DNA of 64,000 nt, taken from assembly GCA_015178975.1 (NCBI GenBank), contig WHVD01000049.1:434001-498000 (forward strand), in the 5' to 3' direction. This document shows, piece by piece, positions 22,024-32,475 of this stretch (position 1 is its first letter; each line of letters starts with the position of its first letter). The notes under the pieces are model-generated. The model was not told where the DNA came from, did no database searches, and saw only the letters and a program-made list of their open reading frames with translations. This DNA is from Hysterangium stoloniferum (Eukaryota > Basidiomycota > Agaricomycetes > Hysterangiales > Hysterangiaceae). The position numbers and the translations under genes are program-made.

Positions 22024-25000
22024 TGTTAAAATATATAGTCCCTAAGAAGAGCTCAGTCTCGTATAAGTATAACGGACTCTATAATGTGTACCTAAGAAGA
22101 GCTATTGTATACAGTAAGCGCATATACTAAGAGAGAAAGGATCGTTCTGTGCTCACCTCAGTCTCGTATAAGTATAACGGACTGAGGTTAAGCTATGTAG
22201 GTTATCCCTTTATATATTCTACATAAACAAAAGGACCATGTGCTCATATGTGAGACGTGTGGATGAGTGGAGCCTGATCGTGACGACCGATCATGTTGTT
22301 ACCACACCGGTATCACCGTTATTCAGACAGTCCCCAAATATGTTAACCCTGCCACATATATGCGGTGCCTTTTGTCTTCAACACTCCTCCTCACCGCAGT
22401 ACTCTTCCTGTATTCTATACCTATTGTAGGCCTAGGAGTCCTCGAAGTCGCACAAATTGTGGGCTCTCTAGTGCCTTAGTGAATATGTCAGCCAGGTTGT
22501 TCTTAGTGTTTATGTACTTGAGTTTTAGTGCTTCGGACTCTACACATTCTCGAATAAAGTGGTATTTTATGTCGATGTGCTTGACTCGATCGTGTAGTAG
22601 TGGATCCTCTGAGAGGCAAATGGCGGCGTTATTGTCACAATGGATTACTGTAGGGTCCCTAAAAGGGAGGTTAATACCAGAAAAGACTGACCGCAACCAT
22701 GCATTTTCTTTTGCGGCAGTGAAGGCTGCGATGTACTCGGCTTCGCAGGAAGACACAGCAACTGTTTTTTGTTTTCGGGCATTCCAAGACACGACGCCAG
22801 AGCCCAAGGAGAATGCAAACCCCCCCACACTCCTACGCGTGTCGAGGCAGTTGGCCCAATCTGAATCACTGTGGCCCACCAGCTGCATGGGGGAAGGGCC
22901 CCCAAGGTGGAGTTGCATGGTCCGAGTGCCTTTGAGGTAGCGTATGACCCGAACGGCAGCATTCCAGTGTTCGTATGAGTAGCAGTCAAGGTACTGGGAG
23001 AGTTGCTGGACAGCATAACAGATGTCGGGCTGGGTGGAAATAGCTAAATAGAGGAGGGACCCGACGAGAGAGCGATATGGGAGTTTAGAGAGATGCTCCT
23101 GATCATCTGGGGGAAGGGCAGATCGAAGGACGCGCCGCAATTTCAGGCCAGGGACCATGGGGATGGAGAGAGGAGAAGAGTCAGACTGGCCAAACTGGGA
23201 AATAATCCGATCGATAAGTGCAGTCTGGGAGAGTTTAACGGTGTGACTTGACCGGTCCCATTCAACCGCAATACCAACAATGAAACTGACTTCCCCGAGG
23301 TCAGAAATGGTCCAAGCTTCTCGCATCTGTGCTTTGAACCGTTCATTCTCGGCCTGGGAGGATGCAATGGACAAAAAGTCGACCACATGGACAGCAGCGA
23401 TTATTGTGCCCTGCGAGGTGTGGCGGTAATATATACATGATTCACTGGACAATTGTGTGAACCCCCACTCCACCATCTTGTCATGCATGGTCCGATTCCA
23501 GATGCGGCCAGCTTGTTTCATGCCATACAAACCCCGGATAAGATGCCAAACCCAAGACTCCTTTCCTGCTTCTTCAAAGCCCGCTGGTTGATACATGTAT
23601 TGAGTCTCATCGTCAGGGAGTAGGCCATACAGGAAAGCGGTCTTGACATCAATCTGTTGTGCATCCCAACCAAAATGTGCTGCGATATGCAGGAGAAGTC
23701 GCCACGACTCCATCCGAGCTGTAGGTGAGGTCGTTTTAGTGTAATCCCGGCCATGAACCTGCTCGTACCCCCGAAACACCAGCCTAGTCTTGCGCCGAGT
23801 CACCTCACCTAGGGCATTCCGTTTGACATGAAAAATGGGCTTGCCCTTATGTATCTTGGTGCCCGAGGGGACATCAGACAGTGGAACTAACCTGTATACT
23901 CCCATACTTTTCAGAGATGCAAGTTCCTCCTGGTAGCTGAGACGCCAAGCATCACCATGAGGTGAATCCCTGGCCTCCTCCCAGGTAAGTGGATCCATCT
24001 CATAGGGCACTGAACCACTAGAGATCGCAGCTAATACGTCCTCATGGGACTCGGCCAGCCCCCCCGGCTCCTCTGTGTCCTCGGGAATGTCAGCAACGTC
24101 TGCATGCAATTGCTGAAGAGCAAGGCGACGCTGTTCTTTCTGTGCACGCACATGGGCTGCACTGTCAATGGAGGCCTGGACAGCAGTAGCTACCCGGGAG
24201 GGGCGATCTGCAATGCACGTGGCTATGCGATTGGACCGACGGATGTTAATATCAGTGGGCACAGGGAGTGCTGGGACAGGAGGGACAGGGGGTATCGAAT
24301 CGGTACCTGGGATAGGGAGAGCTGGTGGCACATTGGAGGTACTAGGTGTAGGAATGATCGGCTCAGAGTCATCCAACGGGGGTGGTGAGGGGTTCATATC
24401 ATGAGTCAATGGGATGTGCGGTGGTGGTAACGTACCATTAGAGCCTGGGCTTGGCCTAATGTGGCCATCGTGACTTTCAAGGAATCGCACGTGGTAAGAG
24501 ACATAAATCAAATTCGTCTTTGGGTCGTAGCATCGATACGCCTTCATGTTGGGTTCGTATCCTAGAAGAATACATTCGATTGATCGCTCGTATACTTTGG
24601 GGTTATGTTTGCTGAGGATGAGGACGAATGCCCGACACCCTGCCTCCCGTAAATAAGTGACATCCGGTGACCGGCCATGCCAAAGTTCCCAAGGTGATCG
24701 TTTCTGAAGTTGAACTGTAGTAGTTTTTGCGTGTACATGAGTCGCAGTAAGGTAAAATTCCTCCCAAAATTGGGCAGGTAAGCCAGCATATATACGCATA
24801 GTACGTGCCTTCCCCATTAAAGTACGGTGTATGCGCTCGACACGGCCTATATGCGCAGATGTATAAGGTGCTGTGTATTCGTGCCGGGTCCCACGAGACT
24901 CGAGCCACTGTTGCATTCGATTACTTCTTAATTCGCCATTGTCTGTCCTGTACACTCCGACTTTCAGGCCGGTCTCCACCTCCCGTGCACGTTCCCAGGT

Positions 25001-27337
25001 CTGGAGCGCCGGAAAAGCATCACTTTTATGGGTTAGCGGGATTGACCAGGGGTAATGTGAGTAATCATCAATAATATTCATAATATATAATGATCCTGTG
25101 CGGGATGCAACATCATTAGGACCTGCCAAATCCACCCAGACCTTTTCCAAGCGCCTTGTAGCCTTATGCCCATCCCCCTGTGCTCTCACCTTGGGTACAG
25201 AATTTTTGGTCTGCTTTCCGAGGATGCAAAAATCACACTTGGGTGGATGCTGGTGAGTGGAGAGTGGCACACCTTTGATGAGACCATTTTTGACCATATC
25301 CAGGATGGATTGATAATTCGCGTGACCCAAACGACGGTGCCATGTGGCAAGATCAGGATGACCATGGGAGAAGAAAACCTGGTCAGAGGCAGTAGACTGT
25401 AATGTTAAGGAATATAAGTTCCTGTGGGGAAGTAGTGAGCCTTGTGCAATGGTTGCACCAGAAGGACTCGTGAGCCAGCATGAGGAATGACTGAAATGAG
25501 CAGTCACATTGGAATCTCTAGTGATACACCTAACAGAGATAAGTCGAACAGATGCAGTAGGGATGTAAAGAACATCACGGAGAATAATGTGGGTCCCATT
25601 CTCAATGCGAAGGTGAACATCACCCAATCCGATAGCCATGACCGATGACCCCCCCAGGCCTGTGACAGGGCGTGGGGATATGGTGCGTAAGGAGATAAAG
25701 TCGGTATGGTCTGGTGATACATGTATACTGGCACCTGTATCAAGCCAGAAGGGGTGTGGAACGGGAGGTGAGCTGAGAAGGGGAGGGGCCGATGTGGCCA
25801 GCACTGATGTGGCCAGCACTGATGTGGCCAGCGCCGATGTGCCCACTGGAGAACTATGTAGGTTCCAATTTACGGTGACATGTGGGTTATCATTAGTGGC
25901 TATCCATCCAGCATATTCAGCCTGATCAGAAGGCGTCATCACCATGGCAGGCTCTTCAATCACAGTACCCGCGAAAGCTGCATCATTTGGTAGGGGCGTG
26001 TCCATATATGCGGTAAAGACTTGACCGTTCGCACCTGTGATACTGATGGGGAACTTACCTGCAGGTGCAGGTGTAGAATTTCCGGATTTCTTAGCTTCCA
26101 GATCCCTGCGCCGGGCAGCTTTGCCTTCTTCGATGCTTTTGCCAGCCATCCCCCCCCCAGCTGAAACACAGTACGCGATCATGTGTCCCTGTTTGCGGCA
26201 ATTCGGGTTGCTACAGGTAACAACAGGACGTTTCGGGGAAGCGGATTGTGTTGAAAGGGCGATGGCGTCCACAGGCGCAGTACGCTGGGTATCAGATGCA
26301 AGAAGGCGCTGCTCATTTTCGAGCAGGAGGATAATGCGAGCGGAAGTGTAAGGGGTAGATGCAGAGGACTCAGAAAGGTCTCGTGTGATCAAGGAGCGTA
26401 AATGGGGAAAATCCCCAAGGGAGTTCAATAAGGCAATGCACTTAAAAAGGTCCTCAGTGAGCTGGCCCATCTCGAACGCACGGGAGATAGCACGGCATAT
26501 TTGAGAGGCGGTAGTAGAGAGAGAGATCGACTTGGAACACTGGAGAGTGAGGGCCTCCTGGATCAGTTGCACCTGGCGAATGGGCCCCTCGTTCCGATGG
26601 CAAAGCAGAAGGGCGTCCCAACAGGGCTTCGCACCCTGAATAGGCTCGGCGAAGTCCCACTCAGCCCTGGATAGGGTCGAGAGGATCAAGGCATGGGCGA
26701 GGCCATCATTTGCAGCCCAGTTCTGCATAGCAAGAGGATCGGAAGATACTGGGGAGGGGGTGGTGCCAAGGGCATAGGAAATGAGGCCAGTGACCGTGAG
26801 GTAGTGCCGAGCACTGCGGTACCATTCAGAGTAGTTTCCCAAATCCTTATCGAGCTTAGTATCTGCATAAACAACAGACGTGCGCAACAGAGGGATGGAC
26901 GGGGTAGAGGCCGGCATAGACATGGCGGCGGAAAAAAAATTGGGTAAGTGTCTCAGTAGGGACAAAGGCCCATAACCTGTTGAAATATATAGTCCCTAAG
27001 AAGAGCTCAGTCTCGTATAAGTATAACGGACTCTATAATGTGTACCTAAGAAGAGCTATTGTATACAGTAAGCGCATATACTAAGAGAGAAAGGATCGTT
27101 CTGTGCTCACCTCAGTCTCGTATAAGTATAACGGACTGAGGTTAAGCTATGTAGGTTATCCCTTTATATATTCTACATAAACAAAAGGACCATGTGCTCA
27201 TATGTGAGACGTGTGGATGAGTGGAGCCTGATCGTGACGACCGATCATGTTGTTACCGCACCAGTATCACCGTTATTCAGACAGTCCCCAAATATGTTAA
27301 CCCTGCCACATATATGCGGTGCCTTTTGTCTTCAACA
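22024..27337 (-). mobile_element. Full-length young Copia retrotransposon
   Basis: A complete 5.3-kb element on the minus strand. LTRs are 22024-22383 and 26978-27337, each 360 bp, and I see three differences between them. A perfect duplication GATCC (22019-22023 and 27338-27342) places the insertion in the GNA1 duplicate's last exon. A polypurine tract (GTGAGGAGGAG on the minus strand) borders the lower LTR. Next to the upper LTR a primer-binding site reads GGTTATGGGCC on the minus strand. One uninterrupted polyprotein fills the interior. Confidence 0.95.
22421..26923 (-). CDS. Copia Gag-Pol polyprotein
   Basis: A single open frame of 1,500 codons starting at ATG 26923 (MSMPAST); the frame is open a little further upstream, to 26965. 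Domains in order: gag with DALLLCHRNEGPIRQVQLIQ, CCHC-type zinc knuckle CSNPNCRKQGHMIAYC, aspartic protease LDTGASIHVS, integrase with zinc-binding HRRLGHANYQ...CDFCILGKQT and DDE residues (VDLAGP, RTDNGE, GRVERIHRTL), reverse transcriptase with TAFLYGLLPDDE, and RNase H (SWNARKQKTVAVSSCEAEYI, CDNNAAI). The RT catalytic block reads HVVDFL: the first of the two Asp has become Val (codon 23381-23383). The frame is otherwise intact, so the element looks young but probably cannot copy itself. Confidence 0.93.
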   Translation of the reverse strand: MSMPASTPSIPLLRTSVVYADTKLDKDLGNYSEWYRSARHYLTVTGLISYALGTTPSPVSSDPLAMQNWAANDGLAHALILSTLSRAEWDFAEPIQGAKPCWDALLLCHRNEGPIRQVQLIQEALTLQCSKSISLSTTASQICRAISRAFEMGQLTEDLFKCIALLNSLGDFPHLRSLITRDLSESSASTPYTSARIILLLENEQRLLASDTQRTAPVDAIALSTQSASPKRPVVTCSNPNCRKQGHMIAYCVSAGGGMAGKSIEEGKAARRRDLEAKKSGNSTPAPAGKFPISITGANGQVFTAYMDTPLPNDAAFAGTVIEEPAMVMTPSDQAEYAGWIATNDNPHVTVNWNLHSSPVGTSALATSVLATSVLATSAPPLLSSPPVPHPFWLDTGASIHVSPDHTDFISLRTISPRPVTGLGGSSVMAIGLGDVHLRIENGTHIILRDVLYIPTASVRLISVRCITRDSNVTAHFSHSSCWLTSPSGATIAQGSLLPHRNLYSLTLQSTASDQVFFSHGHPDLATWHRRLGHANYQSILDMVKNGLIKGVPLSTHQHPPKCDFCILGKQTKNSVPKVRAQGDGHKATRRLEKVWVDLAGPNDVASRTGSLYIMNIIDDYSHYPWSIPLTHKSDAFPALQTWERAREVETGLKVGVYRTDNGELRSNRMQQWLESRGTRHEYTAPYTSAHIGRVERIHRTLMGKARTMRIYAGLPAQFWEEFYLTATHVHAKTTTVQLQKRSPWELWHGRSPDVTYLREAGCRAFVLILSKHNPKVYERSIECILLGYEPNMKAYRCYDPKTNLIYVSYHVRFLESHDGHIRPSPGSNGTLPPPHIPLTHDMNPSPPPLDDSEPIIPTPSTSNVPPALPIPGTDSIPPVPPVPALPVPTDINIRRSNRIATCIADRPSRVATAVQASIDSAAHVRAQKEQRRLALQQLHADVADIPEDTEEPGGLAESHEDVLAAISSGSVPYEMDPLTWEEARDSPHGDAWRLSYQEELASLKSMGVYRLVPLSDVPSGTKIHKGKPIFHVKRNALGEVTRRKTRLVFRGYEQVHGRDYTKTTSPTARMESWRLLLHIAAHFGWDAQQIDVKTAFLYGLLPDDETQYMYQPAGFEEAGKESWVWHLIRGLYGMKQAGRIWNRTMHDKMVEWGFTQLSSESCIYYRHTSQGTIIAAVHVVDFLSIASSQAENERFKAQMREAWTISDLGEVSFIVGIAVEWDRSSHTVKLSQTALIDRIISQFGQSDSSPLSIPMVPGLKLRRVLRSALPPDDQEHLSKLPYRSLVGSLLYLAISTQPDICYAVQQLSQYLDCYSYEHWNAAVRVIRYLKGTRTMQLHLGGPSPMQLVGHSDSDWANCLDTRRSVGGFAFSLGSGVVSWNARKQKTVAVSSCEAEYIAAFTAAKENAWLRSVFSGINLPFRDPTVIHCDNNAAICLSEDPLLHDRVKHIDIKYHFIRECVESEALKLKYINTKNNLADIFTKALESPQFVRLRGLLGLQ

Positions 27338-27667
27338 GATCCGTCTCACATTCCGCGGTTGTGAAAAGTTTAGAGACCTTACTATTCCACGGACCAAATT
27401 TAGTGCACAAATCATATAATCAATACCATGTTCTCTGACTATGTGCACAACCTATGTAATCTTCGTATTACAATACGGAAGGTCACAGCGGGAAGAGCGC
27501 ACACACTCTTATATCTATGCTCTATGTTACTTTCAAGAAATATCACCCAGACTGTCATTAACGAAGTTAACAAGTACTTGTCATAATATTTACAATTTTG
27601 AGAGGCAACTATATATTTGTTTGTTCATTTACATTGGATAGGTTAAGATTGAGTACTTCAGTATTTA

Positions 27668-28018
27668 TGTGTAATCCTGGTCGCATTATCACATACGCTT
27701 ACAACCATCACTCCATCGATTGCCTCTCCGATCGCTTTCCCATTGTCTCTCCATCCCGATCGAGATCCTTCATTTTCCATCTCCGTCTTGATCAGAAACT
27801 TGATTTCCCTTGTTCATCCATTTGTATTGTTCTATTCTTTATTGTTCTATTCCTTTGTTCTCGCAACATTATTGTTCCACCCGTAGGTATATATTGGCTC
27901 AACTCTTACACAAGAAATCATCAAACACATTGCACATTCTATCTTCTACCATCTACAACAGAGGAACTCTTGTCCTGTCTGTTACTGACTGAAGTGAGGT
28001 TGATACCAACAACCTTTC
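27668..28018. mobile_element. Unclassified 350-bp insertion in the duplicate
   Basis: Present here but absent from the matching place in the other copy (between about 53665 and 53676). Pyrimidine-rich and non-coding. I could not define terminal repeats, so it might also be a deletion in the other copy. Confidence 0.4.
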
Positions 28019-28348
28019 ATTACGTCATTGTCATTTTTGAACGGACGTGAATCTCGAATCTGAGCGCATCATGAGATCGGTGCCCCGTACCATGCTTGAA
28101 TTATCCTCGTAGGGCCTAGCGTTGTATCCGCCCTACGGTACGAACAGAGGCGGTAGAGGCTGAGGAGGGGCGAGCCTGGCGTAAGCCGATAGACCCATGT
28201 CCCGTAGCCCAAGTAAGGGAAGCCGTTCATCAGGAAACCACCTTGGAGGTGGCAATACGATTTGCGAGCAGCAGCCAAGTGCGACACGCGGATAGCCGTG
28301 CAGTGGGGAAGACCGCGGGCTTGTGGCGGTCAAGTGGCTTGCACGAAG

Positions 28349-28627
28349 TAATTGTTGTAATAAAAGGGACAATACCAGTTGAATTATCCCAGAAGAACAA
28401 TAGCGACTTAAAACAACAAAGGGAACAACTACTGATCGAACCTATTATTAGATTCCATTGTGCCACTCATAGAACAATAGGACTCAGTAGTATAAAATAA
28501 CTACAGAATGTACAGTAGTAAAACAACAGAGTCAGTCTACTCGCACTCCTCTACTCGCAGTCCTCTACTCGCACTCAGGAGTTTCCTGAGTGGCACTGCG
28601 TCTACAAGTTGCGACCCTTTACAATAG
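28349..28627. mobile_element. MITE-like insertion in the forkhead duplicate
   Basis: About 280 bp absent from the other copy. Its ends are partly inverse: left ATTGTTGTAATAAAAGGG, right CCCTTTACAATAGTAAT. A TAA flanks both sides. It contains three copies of a CTACTCGCACTCCT-like 15-mer (28538-28580). The family is unknown. Confidence 0.5.
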
Positions 28628-29043
28628 TAATGGTGTACCACGACCCCTGCAGTAGCAAGTAGAATCAGTCTCGTGTGGTGGAGTGTAATCGAAAAGCATA
28701 CTCGGTCCTCTCTTGTCTTCAGGCGTCGGACTTGACTGAACTTCTGGTTCAAGCTGAGATTCCAGCGGATGCTGGTCGAAAAACTCCCCCAAAAAAAGAG
28801 CTGAAGAGAAATCCATCACTCACATGCCATCCACCACCATTAATTGCAGCAACCATAAGATCCGCCAAAGGCAAGGAGGGTTTGGTGAGCAGTCCCGCAT
28901 CACTAATCGTGCATTCATCCCAGGCATATGTTCTCCTGCTAGAGTTGCGGCACAAGGTATTAGACGGAAAACTATGAGCAGAATAGAGGAATGGTGTGCG
29001 TACGTACGATGCTCCGCTTCCCACTGGTCGAACTCCCGCTGGA

Positions 29044-29088
29044 GGTGGGGGAATGGATAGAAGTACTACTTCTATCCATTCCCCCACC
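29044..29088. repeat. 45-bp near-perfect palindrome
   Basis: Arms of 22 bases (29044-29065 and 29067-29088) are exact reverse complements around a single C. The intact copy at 54590-54610 has only one arm, so the palindrome arose after duplication, by inverted local copying inside old exon 2. Confidence 0.95.
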
Positions 29089-30132
29089 CTAGTAGCGACC
29101 GCACACCAGCTTGTTGGGATTTTGGGAGGCAGCAACGCCGCACCATGGAGGAAGAGAAAGTATAGCCCTGACAAAGTCAATTAGGGCTTGATTTTTCCCT
29201 GATACCAATAAATAAATGCGCCCTCAGTTAGAACATTGTATATGCTGAGTCACAAATACCTCACCTGGACGAGCGACGGGGGTCAATGGACGGGATGTTT
29301 TATCTAGCAACATGTTTGTTTTATGAGGCATAGTTAGACAGGAGGGATGGAGTTGGGGTAGCCTGCTTTCCCTCTGGGTGGGGATTTTAGAATGACCTTC
29401 CAGCGCCTAAGCGTTCTGATCGATTGGGAAAAACGGAGGTGACGAGCAACTTGTGGACCTGACCACCGGGTCGGAGTCTCCTTTCGTTCCGTGCCAGATC
29501 TACACTCGTTCCTTGATCTTCTCTGTTTGCATACGACGGGTTAGAAAATACACTCGGATGGGAACTGTATGGGAATCCCCAGAAAGCACTCAAGAATCTC
29601 GAAGATCTATCAAAAATAAATATATAAGGGGCCTAGCTGATGACCAGTGGCGGGGGCTATCACCACAATTGAGAAGTGTCAGCTGGTTGTTCGATTTGCG
29701 AATCTCCCACCGGACAATCCCCCACTGGCTTAAAGATGCCGGAGAGTGAGTAGAGTCAACAGTTACCGTGAAAACAATACAATAAATTTATCCGCTACGC
29801 GGTGGGTCTGATCAACAGTCGCCATCGTTTGAAGTTAAAGGGAGGCGAGTTTGAATAAGGCCCACGTTATCGGGAGTACTAAACAGTATGTTCTACTCCC
29901 ACGTAGTTAGCATACAATACAGGGTTGCATTCAACGGTGGACACGTATTACAGACTGCAAGTAGTAGCGTATATTAAATATACCGCCATGTCAGAAAAAC
30001 GAAGGAGATGGTATAAGGGCATAACAGCTAGCAGCAATGGGAATATGTCCACATAATGGCCCGTAGTACATGAATCAATCATAGGAATGCAGTGGGGATG
30101 GTAATGGGATGAAGATAAGCACCACCTTGACC

Positions 30133-30425
30133 TCCCAGAATAAAAATGCCAGATCTTGGAGCCCTCCTCGCAACTCCTATTCCGCGTGACGACATTAGGC
30201 ATGCAATATAAAATTGCTCTCCCCTGTGCTAGCAGTGAGAGCCTCCGGGTTTTTGGTAGGTGATCCACTTGATGACAAATCAACCAGCTTCCATGTGGGA
30301 CAAAAACATGTGATATGACCTTCACCATTGCATCTATAGCAGTTTCTCGGCTGTTTCACAATTGGTGAGTCTGTTTTTGCTTTCAGGGCAAACTGATCAT
30401 TAGTATCCTTCCAGCCCTTCAAATG
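30133..30425 (-). mobile_element. Old Copia gag, C-terminal part
   Basis: The minus-strand translation contains EGWKDTNDQFALKAKTDSP-like sequence and a CCHC knuckle, CYRCNGEGHITCFC. It continues the gag at 36593-37159, from which it was separated by insertion of the Copia at 30426-36587. It is truncated at 30133, exactly where the duplicated segment ends. Confidence 0.75.
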
Positions 30426-32475
30426 TGTTAGAAAAGTAACCCTAATGACTACAACGGACTATGTTTTATGTACCTAATGACAATATAACTAATAAACAAT
30501 TATTAGTTACAATGTGCGTGAATATATAATGATTTTACTCACCTCAGTCTCATGTGTCATACAATGGACTGAGGTGATACCACTTTTGTTCTCCAGCTTA
30601 TATATTGTCACATATATCATCAGGTACCAATATAGGTATGTTGGTGATACCAGTTACCCCTGTCTGACGATTAAATCTTGGGTCAGTCAATTTATGCCGG
30701 GTGAATTTTGATGGTGTTATTCAACACTCCTCCTCACCGTTGAAACTCCTCCTCACATGGAAGTCTGACTGAAGACCCAAGAAGCTGCAAAGGGTAATAA
30801 ATTGAGTAGGTTCCAGAGCTTTCGTAAAAATATCAGCCAGGTTGTTTTTGGTATTAATGTAGCAGAGGACAAAGTCGCCAATGTGGACTTTTTCATGAAG
30901 GAAATGATATTTAATATCGATATGTTTAACCCTGGGGTGGAGGAGGGGATCTTCAGAGAGGGCTGTGTTATTATCACAGAGAATAGTCGTGGGGGAGGTT
31001 GGAGGCATTTGAATGCCGATGAGAAGGCTACAAAGCCAGGTGCCCTCCTTTACAGATTCAAAAGCTGTGATGTACTCCACTTCACATGCGGATGTAGCTA
31101 CTGTTTTTTGTTTCTTTGATGTCCAAGAAATAATGCCAGATCCCATGGTGAATGCATAGCCCCCAATGCTATGACATGTGTCTAAACAATTAGCCCAATT
31201 AGAATCAGTGTAGCCAGTTAGTGTGAGGTCATTGGTACCCCCAAGGCAGAGTTTAAGAAGTTGTGTGCCTTTTAAGTATCTTACAACATGGATGGCCACA
31301 GTCCAGTGGGGGGTGGAGTAACTGTCGAAATATTGGGATAGTTGTTGTACTGCGAATGATATGTCTGGACAGGTTGATATGGCAAGGTAGAGTAAACAGC
31401 CAACCAAGGAATGGTAAGGTAGTGCGAGCAGGGCAGCAGTGTTGGTTGGAGAGAGAGAGGATTGATCGGTGGGATGAAGTTTGAGGTTGTGGTCCATAGG
31501 GGTGGAAACGATGGAAGCATTGGTTTGGCCAAATTGACAAACAATCTTGTCAATAAGTGCAGATTGTGAGAGGGAAACAAGATGATTGGGCCAATCCCAT
31601 TCAATGCCAATGCCAACAATGAAACGGGTGCACCTCAAGTCTGAAATGGTCCAGACATGACGCATGTCATTTTTGAAGAATTCATTTTCTGCAGGGATGC
31701 TTGCGATAGATAGGAAGTCATTGATGTGGATAGCTATGATAATAGTGCCTGTGGTTGTATGACAGTAATAGATACAAGGCTCACAATCAAGGCGTGTAAA
31801 ACCCCAGAGTAGCATTTGTTCATTCATCATTTTGTTCCAGAGTTGCCCACTCTGTTTCATACTGTAGAGTCCTCATAAGAGCATCCAAATGTAGTCTTCT
31901 CATCCTGGTTCAACGAAGCCCTCAGGTTGCTCCATGTATTGAATTTCATCATCTGGGAGTAGACCATACAGGAAGGCAGTCTTTACATTGATTTGCTGGG
32001 CATCCCATCCAAGAGTGGTGGTGATGTGGAGGAGGATGCACCAGGACTCCATGCATGCAGTAGGTGAGGTAGTTTGATGGTAATCCTTTCCATAGATTTG
32101 TTCAAAACCTTTAAACACAAGTCTGACCTTCCAACAGACAGCTTTACCATCCTCATCTCATTTAATCTGGAACACAGGATGGCCCTTGTGAATCTTGCAT
32201 CCCTGGGGAACATCTGACCGATGGATGAGTTTGTATACTCCCATATCTTTCAAGGAGTCAAGTTCATCTCAAAAGCCGGCCCTCCAGCACTCTGCATCTC
32301 CAGATTTTAGTGCCTCTTGCCAAGTTCTTGGCTCATCATTGCATGTGAGAGGATCAATCCCTGTGTTGTCTGAAATGGCAGCTAATACAGTGTCCATACT
32401 GGGGAGCTCTTGATTGAAGGACAGGGACAAAAGTGCATGCTGGATCTGTTCCAGATCAGGGGTGTAAAGGGTCAA

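Larger units (their letters stand above)
21471..27364 (+). pseudogene. GNA1 duplicate, truncated and split by Copia
   Basis: Matches exons 2-4 of the GNA1 gene at 52650-53375. Exon 1 and the start codon are missing. The acceptor before exon 2 has become AACAAAAATT in place of CACAG. A TGA stop sits at 21657-21659 where the intact copy reads through. The last exon is cut between GATCC repeats by the Copia element (22024-27337), and the tail resumes at 27343 and ends at 27364. The unusual GC-type donor before the last exon is shared with the intact copy. It cannot make the enzyme. Confidence 0.9.
28070..29331 (-). pseudogene. Forkhead gene duplicate, broken
   Basis: Matches the five-exon forkhead gene at 53684-54856. 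The start region (ATG at 29331, M-P-H-K-T-N-M-L-L-D) and the stretch encoding SLPLADLMVAAING survive. About 30 residues of the domain core, ending before GGWHVSD, are deleted. Exon 2 carries a 45-bp inverted duplication (29044-29088). A MITE-like insertion (28349-28627) interrupts the last exon. The recognition-helix part still reads IRWNLSLN. It is not functional. Confidence 0.85.
21423..30132. repeat. Degenerate duplicate of 52749-56061
   Basis: Once the Copia insertion (22024-27342) and smaller insertions are removed, this region matches 52749-56061 in the same order and orientation: GNA1 exons 2-4, GNA1 3' flank, forkhead gene, then forkhead upstream region. The left end lies inside GNA1 intron 1 and the right end near the shared TTGACC. 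The copy at 52.7 kb has intact genes and continues into single-copy flanks, so this one is the derived copy. Confidence 0.88.

Noticed and set aside
24044..24404. Plus-strand frames inside the Copia
   Set aside because: Antisense shadows of the polyprotein; unlike the Gypsy antisense gene they show no introns or cysteine pattern.
27441..28050. Phe/Ser-rich plus-strand frames
   Set aside because: They cover the GNA1 3' flank and a 350-bp insertion; composition is that of non-coding pyrimidine-rich DNA.
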